Source: Gammaproteobacteria bacterium
GTDB lineage: Bacteria; Pseudomonadota; Gammaproteobacteria; Pseudomonadales; Cellvibrionaceae
DNA length: 64,000 bases
Assembly: GCA_021151835.1 (NCBI GenBank)
Contig: JAGKWO010000012.1
Location: forward strand, 1 to 64,000
Direction of reading: 5' to 3'
The notes under the pieces are model-generated. The model worked only from the letters and a program-made list of their open reading frames with translations. It had not been told where the DNA came from and did not search any database. The position numbers and the translations under genes are program-made. Positions 50,503 through 59,327 of this stretch are shown here, piece after piece; position 1 is the stretch's first letter; every line of letters begins with the position of its first letter.

Positions 50503-53394
50503 TTAGAAATGAGCGCTGAACACTGCTCCAACCCAGCGGCGATGCAAGAACGGTTGGTAACTGGTCCAGCCGACTTCATGGGGATTTTCATCAAAGACAT
50601 TTTTCACGACCAAACTTAAATCGTACTCGCCATTCTTACTGGCTAATCCAATTGAGAAGTCGGTGATGACATAAGAAGGCAAGTCACCGTATGTTGAGTA
50701 GGTATCGCCAATATTGTAAGTGCTGATATAAGCCGCATTGACACTGGAGCGAACGTTAGCCCAATTTAACGGATAGAGATATTCAGCACCGGCATTGACA
50801 GTCCATTCTGACGCACCCGGAATAGTTTGTCCTGACCGGTCGATATAGGGCTCCGGTAAGTAAGCAAGTTCTTCCGGTTTCGGCACATTTTTAAAATCAA
50901 CATAGTGGGCATCGGTATAAGCACCGCTGATGCGTAAGGTTAAATTGTCAATTCCATTGTAGTTAGCATCGAATTCCAAACCCTGGGTGCGTATTTCCGG
51001 AACATTACCTTGTGCAGTGACGTACACGATCACCGCATTTTTTTCTGCGTCCGTTGCTGTTGGTGGTAAATCGGCAATTGCAACCTCGGTGGCAAACTCA
51101 TCCACCAAACGCACCGATTGTTGGTAGTTGGTAAGGTCTGCAACAAAAATGTCCGCATTAAATGTCAGGGTTTCATCTAATAAAAATGTTTTGATACCCA
51201 CTTCAAAAGCGTTGGTTTTTTCCGGTTTTACTCCGGTGGGAACGCCATTGATATTAAATGCTGTGCCGGATTTCTCGCCATGTTGCCAGGTTACATAACC
51301 GGTGACCTGATCATTGAATTTATAATTCTGGCTGAGGTTTGCTGTGTATAAGGTGTCATCGTAGTAACTGATAACGTTGCGATAAATCTGGCCCAATTGT
51401 GTTGCCCGAACGCCTTTCGCCGCACCGACTTGTGCTTTTTGTGCCGCCGTAAGGCTGTTATAAGCCTGACCGGGCACACCGGTAATGGTTGCGCCGTAAT
51501 ATTTATTGGCCACTTTGTCGGCGACGCTGAGCTGCTCCGGAGTGTTGTTATTGACAATAGATGTAGTGCCATCCGGATTTTTAATTTGCTTTCCAAGCGT
51601 GCCATTGGTTGTAGAAGCAAAGCCGCCCAGGTTAAGCCCGCGCACAACGTCAGGGTTTAGCAGGCCACCGGAACCATTGCTCGCTAAGGGCACATCATCT
51701 TCGGTAGAGCGGTCCTCAGTGCCTACGCGCAATCCCGCAGAAAATGTTGCCGCTTCGCTCCAGTGCCAATCGGCTTGACCGAACACGGCGTTGCTTTTTG
51801 CAGTGACCCAGGTATTGCCATCTTTAAACAAATCATTGAGCGAATCTTTTAATAATGCGAGACCGGCACCGCGATTAATACCGGCATTGCGATCCAGCAA
51901 ATTGTACTGTGCGTTCGTTGCAAACCACGCACCGGCGTCGGTGCCCCAACCGGTACGGCTATCAATTTCTGTTTCTGACTCGTATAAAAATACCCCGGCT
52001 TTGTAATCAAATTCGCCACCTTTTATTGAACTGATGGAAAATTCCTGGCTGTATTGTTTGAACTGGATACCGCCACCACCGTGCTTGCTGATATCGAATG
52101 GAGTGCCTTCGTCGTTATGCGCATTGAAATAGAAAAAGCGATAACCGGTTAATGATTTAACTATATGATTGGCGACCTCCCAATCGATATCGGCAGAGCT
52201 GCCACCGGTTGAATTGTATTGTCCCTGGAATTCGTTAAACGCAACGCGGCCGCCGCTTCCATCTTCCACCAGATAATCACCGTAGTAACTGTAATTTTCG
52301 TTGCCGGTTTCAGGGCTTGGGCGTTCTGCAAACCAACTGCGTGCCCCGGTCCATACGCCCGAGTTATTGGTGAAACCATAAAGTTTTGCACGCGCTGTTG
52401 TGCCGTTAGGATCGGTCAATGTGCCGTTATCATAACGTTCCGGTTGATCGTGACGATAAGTCAAACCATTTTCCAATTGGTTGCCTTTGGGTTGGCGGTC
52501 ATAGCTCAGGCGAATATTTAAATCTTCTGATGGTGTGAGCAGCAATTGCACACGACCGGCGGCGCGATCTTTGTTGTAGAACGTGCGGTTATCATCAAAA
52601 CCGTATTGGTTGCGGTAATAACCCTGGCCTTTGCTAACCAGCAGTGCACCACGCCATGCGATCAATCCATCCACCAGCGGGCCGCCGGTAGCAACGCGTG
52701 CAACCATGTTGTCCCATTGCCCGAAACCGATGGAAAAATCAGTGCTCGGTGTAAAAGAGGGGCGGCGAGTGGTGAACGACACTTGTCCTGCGCTGCCACC
52801 TTTTCCGCCTTGTGTACCGGTTGGCCCACGAAAAGCTTCTACCGCTTCAATATCATAAAATTCAAAATTGCCGAGTGAAATCAGCCCGAAACTGATGCCG
52901 TCGAGTGATACCAAAACACTGGGGTCCTGCACTTCAGCAGAGCCACGCTTTCCGATACCGCGAATAGATAAGGTGGCACTGCGGGTATTTGCCTGGTTAA
53001 AACTTACGTTGGCGAGGCGTTTGGTAATTGCGTTGTAATCTGACGCTAGTTCGCGTTCCAATTCTTTACCGGTTACTACGGATACTGAAACCGGTTCATT
53101 GTGAACACGCTGTAAATTTTTAGCTTCGCGTAGCGCGGAGATAGTTACTTCACCAACGGCAGTGGGGTTGGATTCAATTAGTTCTTCCAGCTGTTCTGGC
53201 TGTACATTTTTTTCAGCGTCCAGTGCTCCATCAGCGGCTGTGGTTTGGGCTTGCTCGCCATCTTTGCCATCGTTTTCTGCTGTATTTTGCTGTGAAAAGC
53301 TGTAAGGTGTTGTAGCAAGCAGGCTTATCAAGGTCACTGCAAGTAAATTGGGTTTGAAGGATAATTGTTTCCCTTTTCTCAATAACGAACGCAT
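50503..53394 (-). CDS. TonB-dependent outer-membrane receptor 3 (large, loop-insert type)
   Basis: 963 residues, the longest TBDR here. The N-terminal signal region (to about 37, SFSQQNT) is followed by an acidic, glutamate-rich linker of about 55 residues, a TonB-box-like VGEVTISALRE, the plug (SIRGIGKRGS, LDGISFGLIS, IEAVEAFRGPTGTQGGKG) and a barrel ending WVGAVFSAHF. It shares loop insertions with TBDRs 1 and 2: GAWFATNAQYNLLD and VANKYYGATI ... AYNSLTAAQKAQV ... GVRATQLGQIYR. The ATG at 53394 follows GGAG; a TTG 12 bases earlier overlaps that site. A sigma-54 promoter lies 36 bases upstream. Ligand unknown. Confidence 0.92.
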   Translation of the reverse strand: MRSLLRKGKQLSFKPNLLAVTLISLLATTPYSFSQQNTAENDGKDGEQAQTTAADGALDAEKNVQPEQLEELIESNPTAVGEVTISALREAKNLQRVHNEPVSVSVVTGKELERELASDYNAITKRLANVSFNQANTRSATLSIRGIGKRGSAEVQDPSVLVSLDGISFGLISLGNFEFYDIEAVEAFRGPTGTQGGKGGSAGQVSFTTRRPSFTPSTDFSIGFGQWDNMVARVATGGPLVDGLIAWRGALLVSKGQGYYRNQYGFDDNRTFYNKDRAAGRVQLLLTPSEDLNIRLSYDRQPKGNQLENGLTYRHDQPERYDNGTLTDPNGTTARAKLYGFTNNSGVWTGARSWFAERPSPETGNENYSYYGDYLVEDGSGGRVAFNEFQGQYNSTGGSSADIDWEVANHIVKSLTGYRFFYFNAHNDEGTPFDISKHGGGGIQFKQYSQEFSISSIKGGEFDYKAGVFLYESETEIDSRTGWGTDAGAWFATNAQYNLLDRNAGINRGAGLALLKDSLNDLFKDGNTWVTAKSNAVFGQADWHWSEAATFSAGLRVGTEDRSTEDDVPLASNGSGGLLNPDVVRGLNLGGFASTTNGTLGKQIKNPDGTTSIVNNNTPEQLSVADKVANKYYGATITGVPGQAYNSLTAAQKAQVGAAKGVRATQLGQIYRNVISYYDDTLYTANLSQNYKFNDQVTGYVTWQHGEKSGTAFNINGVPTGVKPEKTNAFEVGIKTFLLDETLTFNADIFVADLTNYQQSVRLVDEFATEVAIADLPPTATDAEKNAVIVYVTAQGNVPEIRTQGLEFDANYNGIDNLTLRISGAYTDAHYVDFKNVPKPEELAYLPEPYIDRSGQTIPGASEWTVNAGAEYLYPLNWANVRSSVNAAYISTYNIGDTYSTYGDLPSYVITDFSIGLASKNGEYDLSLVVKNVFDENPHEVGWTSYQPFLHRRWVGAVFSAHF

Positions 53395-53786
53395 CGGTTG
53401 CTCCAAAATAAATAATGAGCAACGCGATTTGCAAATACTGAACCAGCTAAATATTACTTAATCATGTTTCATTATGAACAATACAAAAAAGAAACTATTT
53501 TTAAAATGAAACATAAATAGAATACGTTTGTTGGGGATAGAACAATGACTGTTGATAATTTAAAAAATATTAAATCAGGGTTTTGATTTTGAGCATTCCT
53601 CAGAAATGTAACAGTCAATGAGGCTGCATGAATATCGACAGAAGTGTTGAAATTGTTAAAACATTGTGAATTAACTGTATGCCTATAACCTTCAAATCGT
53701 TAAGCGACAAATGTAATCGGGTAAAGATGGATATAAATTTTATAGATATTTGCTAGCGGGTTATCAATTTATAAGCGGCCGGATCC
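53395..53786. other. Intergenic region TBDR 3 / FMN reductase
   Basis: 392 bases. Besides the sigma-54 element (53430-53446), an inverted repeat ATGTTTCATT (53464-53473) and AATGAAACAT (53515-53524), with start-to-start distance 51 bases (about five helix turns), lies just upstream and is a candidate activator site. No gene is seen. Confidence 0.5.
53430..53446 (-). promoter_or_regulatory. Sigma-54 promoter of TBDR 3
   Basis: On the minus strand CTGGTTCAGTATTTGCA: TGG-N8-TTGC with correct spacing, although TTC replaces CAC after GG. Predicted transcription start near 53419. Confidence 0.65.
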
Positions 53787-54377
53787 TTAAGCCGCTGAGC
53801 TGTTTTGCCTGGACGGAACCTGTTTACTGAGTAGTAGCGCTTCGCGCACGGCATCTTTTATGCGGGCAATGGTTGCGTCTTTAGTAAGTACATAGTGATT
53901 AAAATCGCTCGCCTCACTATAAATTCCCGTGGGAACGACAAACGCCCCCAGGCTGCTAAATAACGGACGTAAATGACTTTCCACTATTAACGCATGATGA
54001 GCGCTAGCACCGTTGGCGGCGACAATAACGGTTTTGTGTTCCAGCCCTTTGCGTTTTACCAGATCAAAAAAATGTTTGAACAGGCCGGGATAAGCAGCGT
54101 TATAAACCGGTGACGCAACGACTAAAATATCCGCGCTTTCGACCAGCGTTAATAGCGATAGTGCTTCGCTGGATAATTGTTCACGCGCTAATGCTGCGCC
54201 AAATTGATTGGCAACCCGGGCAAAATCGATAAGCGTTTTCTGTGTATTTACGACCAGGCTTCCTTTTGCTGCACTGCTTTCTTTTAATGTTATATCGAAT
54301 TCTTTTACAACCGCGTCTACGAGGGCAAGTGTGCGTGAAGGTGTGCTTAGTCCACCGGAAAAGCCAACTATGTGCAT
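53787..54377 (-). CDS. NAD(P)H-dependent FMN reductase (MsuE/SsuE-like)
   Basis: 196 residues. Flavodoxin-like fold with the FMN phosphate loop near the N-terminus, IVGFSGGLSTPSRTLALVD, and SPVYNAAYPGLFKHFFDLV followed by VIVAANGASAHHALIVESHLRPLFSSLGA, the pattern of SsuE/MsuE-type reductases. It supplies reduced flavin to a two-component monooxygenase, almost certainly the flavin monooxygenase encoded just upstream. The start is uncertain: ATGs at 54377 and 54389 are both in frame; 54377 gives the N-terminus usual for the family. Confidence 0.87.
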   Translation of the reverse strand: MHIVGFSGGLSTPSRTLALVDAVVKEFDITLKESSAAKGSLVVNTQKTLIDFARVANQFGAALAREQLSSEALSLLTLVESADILVVASPVYNAAYPGLFKHFFDLVKRKGLEHKTVIVAANGASAHHALIVESHLRPLFSSLGAFVVPTGIYSEASDFNHYVLTKDATIARIKDAVREALLLSKQVPSRQNSSAA

Positions 54378-54406
54378 AAATATTTCCATGTGTTGAAACA
54401 GGATGT

Positions 54407-54430
54407 GAGCCTTGTCATTCACCAAGGCTC
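54407..54430. other. Small hairpin between flavin monooxygenase and FMN reductase genes
   Basis: GAGCCTTG (54407-54414) pairs with CAAGGCTC (54423-54430) around an eight-base loop. Without a T run it is more likely an mRNA stability or attenuation element than a terminator. Confidence 0.4.
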
Positions 54431-54471
54431 GATCAACGACTGAATAAAAATTTACTTTCGAATAATTAAAA

Positions 54472-55842
54472 TCATTCGTAGCGGCTAGCCGGGCGGGTTA
54501 AACCAAGGCGATCACGCAGTGTTGTGCCTTCGTATTCAGTTCTGAATAATCCGCGCTTTTGCAATTCCGGCACTACTAAATCAGCGAAATCATGTAAGCC
54601 ACTCGGTAGCAGCGGTGAAAGCACATTGAAACCATCAGCAGCGCCTTGTTCAAACCACTCTTGCATGACATCGGCGACAATTTCAGCGGTACCGATGACA
54701 ACATTATGACCACGGCCTCCGGCGATACGCGTGTAGAGTTGGCGAATGGTAAGGTTGCCATCTTTCGCCAGGCTGGTGAGCAACGCCTGGCGGCTGCGTT
54801 GACCAGTTTCGGTGAGCGGTAATTCGGGTAAGGGCTCGTCAAGCGGATAACCGCTTAAATCGAAATTGCCGATCATACGACCTAATAAAGCCAGACCTGC
54901 TTCGGGTTCGATGAGTTGTTGCAGTTGCTCAAATTTTTCCTGTGCTTCTTCAGTCGTTTTTCCAACCACGACATAAATGCCGGGCATAATTTTTACCGAA
55001 TCGGGATCGCGCCCGAATTGCGCCGCGCGGTTTTTAATATCGCGATAAAAATCCTGTGCTGGCGCTAACGCCGGATGTGCGGTGAAAACGACATCCGCCG
55101 TGCGTGCAGCGAGTGTGCGGCCTGCTTCAGAGGAACCTGCTTGTACAATCACCGGGCGGCCTTGCACCGGACGCGCAACATTGAGTGGACCACTCACCGA
55201 AAAATGTTTGCCGGTATGATTTAACACATGCAGTTTTTGTGGATCGTAATATTGCCCCGCGGTTTTATCGCGGATAAATGCATCATCATCCCAACTGTCC
55301 CATAATCCACTGACTACTTCGAAAAACTCTTCGGCGCGCTCATAGCGTTCAGCATGGGCGAAATGTTCGGCGCGGCCAAAGTTGGTGGCTTCCGCTGCGG
55401 CGTCGGAGGTGACCAGATTCCAACCCGCGCGGCCGTTACTCAAATAATCGAGCGACGCAAATTTACGGGCGATGTGATAGGGCTCGTTAAAACTCGTTGT
55501 CTGCGTGCAAATCAAACCGATATGTTCAGTCACTGCCGAGAGCGCCGCCATTAATGTCAGCGGTTCAAAATAATCGGCACGTGCAACTTTATCGGAGCCT
55601 TTACCCAAGGTAACGGCAACGTTATCGGCAACAAACACGGCATCAAATAACGCGCGCTCGGCGGTTTGCGCGAGGTGTTTGTAATGCGCGAAATTCAAGC
55701 CGCTATCGGCCGGTACATCAGGGTGACGCCAGGCGCCGACGTGATGACCGGTGGGAATTAGAAATGCGCCCAATTTTATCTGGCGTGCGTGCGCAGTTGA
55801 TTTTTTTTCAGTTGCGGAAACTGGGTTGGTTGATAAAGTCAT
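54472..55842 (-). CDS. LLM-class flavin-dependent monooxygenase (NtaA/SnaA/DszA family)
   Basis: 456 residues, a luciferase-like TIM barrel using reduced FMN and oxygen. Typical NtaA/SnaA/DszA segments are LGAFLIPTGHHVGAWRHPD, FDAVFVADN, the segment EPLTLMAALSAVTEHIGLICT, SNGRAGWNLVTS and QAGSSEAGRTLAARTADVVF. Members oxidise sulfones, nitrilotriacetate and similar compounds; with an MsuE-like reductase next door an organosulfur substrate is the best guess. The ATG at 55842 has GGGA upstream; the longer frame adds 38 unrelated residues. Confidence 0.88.
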   Translation of the reverse strand: MTLSTNPVSATEKKSTAHARQIKLGAFLIPTGHHVGAWRHPDVPADSGLNFAHYKHLAQTAERALFDAVFVADNVAVTLGKGSDKVARADYFEPLTLMAALSAVTEHIGLICTQTTSFNEPYHIARKFASLDYLSNGRAGWNLVTSDAAAEATNFGRAEHFAHAERYERAEEFFEVVSGLWDSWDDDAFIRDKTAGQYYDPQKLHVLNHTGKHFSVSGPLNVARPVQGRPVIVQAGSSEAGRTLAARTADVVFTAHPALAPAQDFYRDIKNRAAQFGRDPDSVKIMPGIYVVVGKTTEEAQEKFEQLQQLIEPEAGLALLGRMIGNFDLSGYPLDEPLPELPLTETGQRSRQALLTSLAKDGNLTIRQLYTRIAGGRGHNVVIGTAEIVADVMQEWFEQGAADGFNVLSPLLPSGLHDFADLVVPELQKRGLFRTEYEGTTLRDRLGLTRPASRYE

Positions 55843-56002
55843 GGCAATCCCGTTTGTTAAAAGATCAATACGCAGTAAATATAAGTCCTGGCGTAGCATC
55901 TTGTCGTTAATGGAAGCCCCGTGGCGTAAACCAGCAAACGGCGGGAAAGGATTCACAAGGGTGAATCCTATCGATAATTCTTCACAGCATTTCTATCTTG
56001 TT

Positions 56003-56032
56003 TCGTCATGCCCGGTAAGCCGGGTATGACGA
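56003..56032. repeat. REP-like palindrome between TBDR 4 and monooxygenase genes
   Basis: TCGTCATGCCCGG (56003-56015) pairs with CCGGGTATGACGA (56020-56032) with one G-T pair, around TAAG. It resembles the CGTCAT-CCCG palindromes that recur between genes in many proteobacteria. A T-rich stretch follows on the plus strand. Confidence 0.6.
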
Positions 56033-56080
56033 AGATTTATTTTTCAAACAACGAAATATATTTTTTTGATCTTCCCGGAA

Positions 56081-58372
56081 TTAAAAATCCCAACGTGCAT
56101 TTACACCAAAATAGCGCTCATCATCACGCGGCACTGCGCGGTAGAGACCACCATTCGCTTGTTGCAGGAATGATGCGTAGGATTCATCGGCCAGGTTTTT
56201 ACCGAGCACGGCAACGCGCCAGCCTTTATCCGGATCAGACAATGCCACACTCGCGTTCCATATTCCGTAAGAATCCTGGATCGTATCCGGCGTTTGGCTC
56301 AAGTCGTATTGCACTTCGCTTTGCCAGTGGTAATCGGTACCTAAATCGATCACCAAACCATTGCTCAAATTGATTGCATAGTTTGCTTGCACGCTGCCTT
56401 TTACATCAGGCGAGAAGGGCAGTGGTTTTCCATTCACACTGGCCGCTGCAATTTGGGCGGGCGTTAAACCGGATGGAATTTTGAAGTCATCAATTCGTGC
56501 ATCAATTTTTGCAATCGCACCGGATAGGGTAAATTGCGGAGTCACCTTCGCTTCAAAATCAATTTCAACACCCTGCGATGACACTTCACCGGCATTGATC
56601 AACCGCGTTACCACGGTACCGGCAACCACATCGCGGAAGTTGGCTTGGTAGTTATCGTATTTCGTATCGAACAGCGCAGCGTTAAAACGCAGGCGATTAT
56701 TAAACAATGTCGATTTCAAACCGAGTTCAACTGAATCAGAAGTTTCTGGTGCAAGTGGCAAGTGATCGCCGTTTATTGCCGCTGCGTTAAAGAACACGTT
56801 GTAGGCCGGGCCTTTGTAACCTTGGGAATAAGTCAGGTAAGTGATGACTTCTTCTGTCAAATCAAATTCAGCGCCGACACGACCAGACACTTTATCTTCA
56901 CTGGTGCTACCCGCACCGGATTCGCCCGGGCGAATTCCCGGTTGCGATGCAGTCGAGGTAGAAACGCGTGCGTGATTAAATTCGATATCGTCATTGGTCC
57001 AACGCAAACCGGCGAGCGTGCGAAAACGATCAGTGAAATTAAATGTGGTTTCACCGAAGACCGAATAGCTGGTGGTATCAACGTTGTAATCAGCAATACC
57101 GGTGTGTGGCACACCGGCAACGGTGATGATGTCGCGGCGATAACGTTGATCATCTTCAGTGGTCAGGTAATACAAACCGGCAACATACTCAACAAAATTT
57201 CCTTTCGGTGATGCCAAACGTAATTCTTGTGAGAGTTGATTGAAATCTACCTCGCCACGGTCATGGGATTGTGCTTGCACATTCGGAATGACTGCAGGCA
57301 AACGGTCGCCGTCCTGAATCTGAATATTTTCCCAGGTGCGATAGGCGGTGATTGATGTGAGTGTATGCTCACCAAAAGTCCAATCGAGCTGCGCCGATAA
57401 ACCCTGGTTTTCATCATCAACATTGGTTTTCAGGTTGTGATTGATTTTGCGATTTTCTTCCCCGGCAACAACGGGCGATCCACCGGCGACCACTGCCGGA
57501 TTGGTTGGCGTAACTACGCCGGTTGGATACGCTGTTGTGCTGTTGCGATAGAGCACACCCACAGGAATGGTGTCATCGGATTTCAAATGGTCAGCAGCGA
57601 GTGTAATTTGTAAATCTTCAGCGGGTGTTAATACCAATTTACCGCGCACGCCTTTTTTACTATAGCCATTGACTTTATCGCCATTGAACACGTTGGTGAC
57701 GTTGCCATCGTAATCGCCCCATAACACGGCGAGTGAACCCCGTGCATTATCATGTAATGAACCGGAAATTCCGGCGCTGATACGTTTTTCATCGCCGCCA
57801 CCAAAATAAGCGGTATCGATAAAACCGGTGGTATCCGCAGTGGGTTCTTTGGTCACAATATTGAGCACGCCGGCCGATGCATTTTTACCGAATAATGTAC
57901 CTTGTGGTCCGCGCAGTACTTCAATGCGCTCGATATTAAATAAATCCAATGTTGCCTGGCCTGCACGCGCATAAACTACGCCGTCGATAACAGTAGATAC
58001 CGTTGGCTCGACGCCCGGTGATGTAGAAATCGTTCCAACACCGCGTACAAACAATGAGGCATCTTTATTGGATGCGTTGGTGCGGAAGTTTAATGTCGGT
58101 ACGACAGCGGCGATAGTCGCAACGCTATTGCGATTGGTTTTTGCCAGCTCATCACCTTTTAATACTGATACTGCCACCGGAACATTTTGCAATGACTCCG
58201 CGCGACGCGTTGCAGTGACGGTGATGGTTTCAAGTGTAGCGTTATAGGCTTTGCTGTCAGTAGCTTGTGCCAATGCAATTCCAGGAAGTGTGGTCACTAT
58301 AGCGGTGATCAATGCTAAGGGTCGCAAACGGAAATTACGGATTGTCGGTGGTAAAAAATAGCGATGACTCAT
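56081..58372 (-). CDS. TonB-dependent outer-membrane receptor 4 (ordinary size)
   Basis: 763 residues. Signal peptide (to about 36, PGIALAQA), TonB-box-like TLETITVTATRR, plug with LFVRGVGTISTSPGVEP, VDGVVYARAGQ, IERIEVLRGPQGTLFGKNAS and GVLNIVTK, barrel ending YFGVNARWDF. It lacks the loop insertions of the three other TBDRs and has no sigma-54 element. ATG at 58372 follows GGGAGA. It lies between a maltose-type ABC transporter and a flavin monooxygenase, all in one direction, so its ligand may be the substrate of one of these: a sugar derivative or an organosulfur compound. Confidence 0.92.
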   Translation of the reverse strand: MSHRYFLPPTIRNFRLRPLALITAIVTTLPGIALAQATDSKAYNATLETITVTATRRAESLQNVPVAVSVLKGDELAKTNRNSVATIAAVVPTLNFRTNASNKDASLFVRGVGTISTSPGVEPTVSTVIDGVVYARAGQATLDLFNIERIEVLRGPQGTLFGKNASAGVLNIVTKEPTADTTGFIDTAYFGGGDEKRISAGISGSLHDNARGSLAVLWGDYDGNVTNVFNGDKVNGYSKKGVRGKLVLTPAEDLQITLAADHLKSDDTIPVGVLYRNSTTAYPTGVVTPTNPAVVAGGSPVVAGEENRKINHNLKTNVDDENQGLSAQLDWTFGEHTLTSITAYRTWENIQIQDGDRLPAVIPNVQAQSHDRGEVDFNQLSQELRLASPKGNFVEYVAGLYYLTTEDDQRYRRDIITVAGVPHTGIADYNVDTTSYSVFGETTFNFTDRFRTLAGLRWTNDDIEFNHARVSTSTASQPGIRPGESGAGSTSEDKVSGRVGAEFDLTEEVITYLTYSQGYKGPAYNVFFNAAAINGDHLPLAPETSDSVELGLKSTLFNNRLRFNAALFDTKYDNYQANFRDVVAGTVVTRLINAGEVSSQGVEIDFEAKVTPQFTLSGAIAKIDARIDDFKIPSGLTPAQIAAASVNGKPLPFSPDVKGSVQANYAINLSNGLVIDLGTDYHWQSEVQYDLSQTPDTIQDSYGIWNASVALSDPDKGWRVAVLGKNLADESYASFLQQANGGLYRAVPRDDERYFGVNARWDF

Positions 58373-58481
58373 GATATCTCCCAAAGCGTTAATTTTTTTT
58401 AACGCGTAACTAGTGGTGAATGCAAAACTGACCGGTGTGGTGTGGCCGCTACAGTTCCTGTATAGCGAGGCTTTAGTGTGG

Positions 58482-59327
58482 TTAGCCTTTCATACCGCCA
58501 GCGGTGAGATTGCCAACCAGCCGCTGCTGGGAGAAGGCAATCAATATCACCAGGGGCACAATGCCCACGATCAGTGCTGCTGAAATAAGTGGCCAGGGAA
58601 ACGTAAACTCGCCCTGGTAGAACAAAATTCCCACTGGTAGGGTTCGGTTTTCGGGCGCGGCGTTAAGCACCAGCGCGAACAAAAATTCATCCCAGGCATT
58701 CACAAAGGCCAGGGTGCCGGCGGTAATTACACCGGGTAAGGAAAGCGGCAGCACAATGCGCCAGAGCGCGCCGAGGCGACTGCATCCATCGAGCATTGCG
58801 GCTTGTTCAAGGCTTTCCGGCAAGCTTTTGAAAAAAGCCACCAACACCAAAATGCATACCGGCAAACTCAATACGGCATTGGGCAAAATCAATGCGAGCC
58901 AGGTATTTAATAGACCGAGTGCGCGCATCATTTCAAACAGCGGCACTTGCAAGGTGGCAGGTGGGCACATGGCGAGTGCGATTAAACCGACTAACCATAA
59001 TCCCGCTTTCGGTAAAGCGAGACGTGCAAACGCGTACGCAGCGCCGATGGAAATCACTAGCGCTAATAATGCAGATAACAATGCAATCGCCAAACTATTG
59101 CCGAGAAATAACAGCAACGGCTGCTGGCTAAACGCTTGTTGGTAATTTACCAGGGATGCAGTTTCCGGTAACCAGGTAATAGGGGTTGCGGCAAGTTCCA
59201 CTTCCGTTTTTAACGAGGTCAGGAAAATCCAGATCACCGGAAATAATCCGTTGATCAACACAATCGCTAGTATTAACCACAGCAATACACGCGCTAACAA
59301 TTGTGGAGCGAATTGGTTTTTGTTCAT
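58482..59327 (-). CDS. ABC sugar transporter permease, MalG type
   Basis: 281 residues, six membrane helices. The conserved EAA loop that contacts the ATPase is SLEQAAMLDGCSRLGALWRI followed by VLPLSLPG. The C-terminus FSQQRLVGNLTAGGMKG is the classical ending of MalG-type permeases. The ATG at 59327 overlaps the stop codon of the MalF-type gene by one base. It is the last gene of the transporter operon. Confidence 0.93.
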   Translation of the reverse strand: MNKNQFAPQLLARVLLWLILAIVLINGLFPVIWIFLTSLKTEVELAATPITWLPETASLVNYQQAFSQQPLLLFLGNSLAIALLSALLALVISIGAAYAFARLALPKAGLWLVGLIALAMCPPATLQVPLFEMMRALGLLNTWLALILPNAVLSLPVCILVLVAFFKSLPESLEQAAMLDGCSRLGALWRIVLPLSLPGVITAGTLAFVNAWDEFLFALVLNAAPENRTLPVGILFYQGEFTFPWPLISAALIVGIVPLVILIAFSQQRLVGNLTAGGMKG

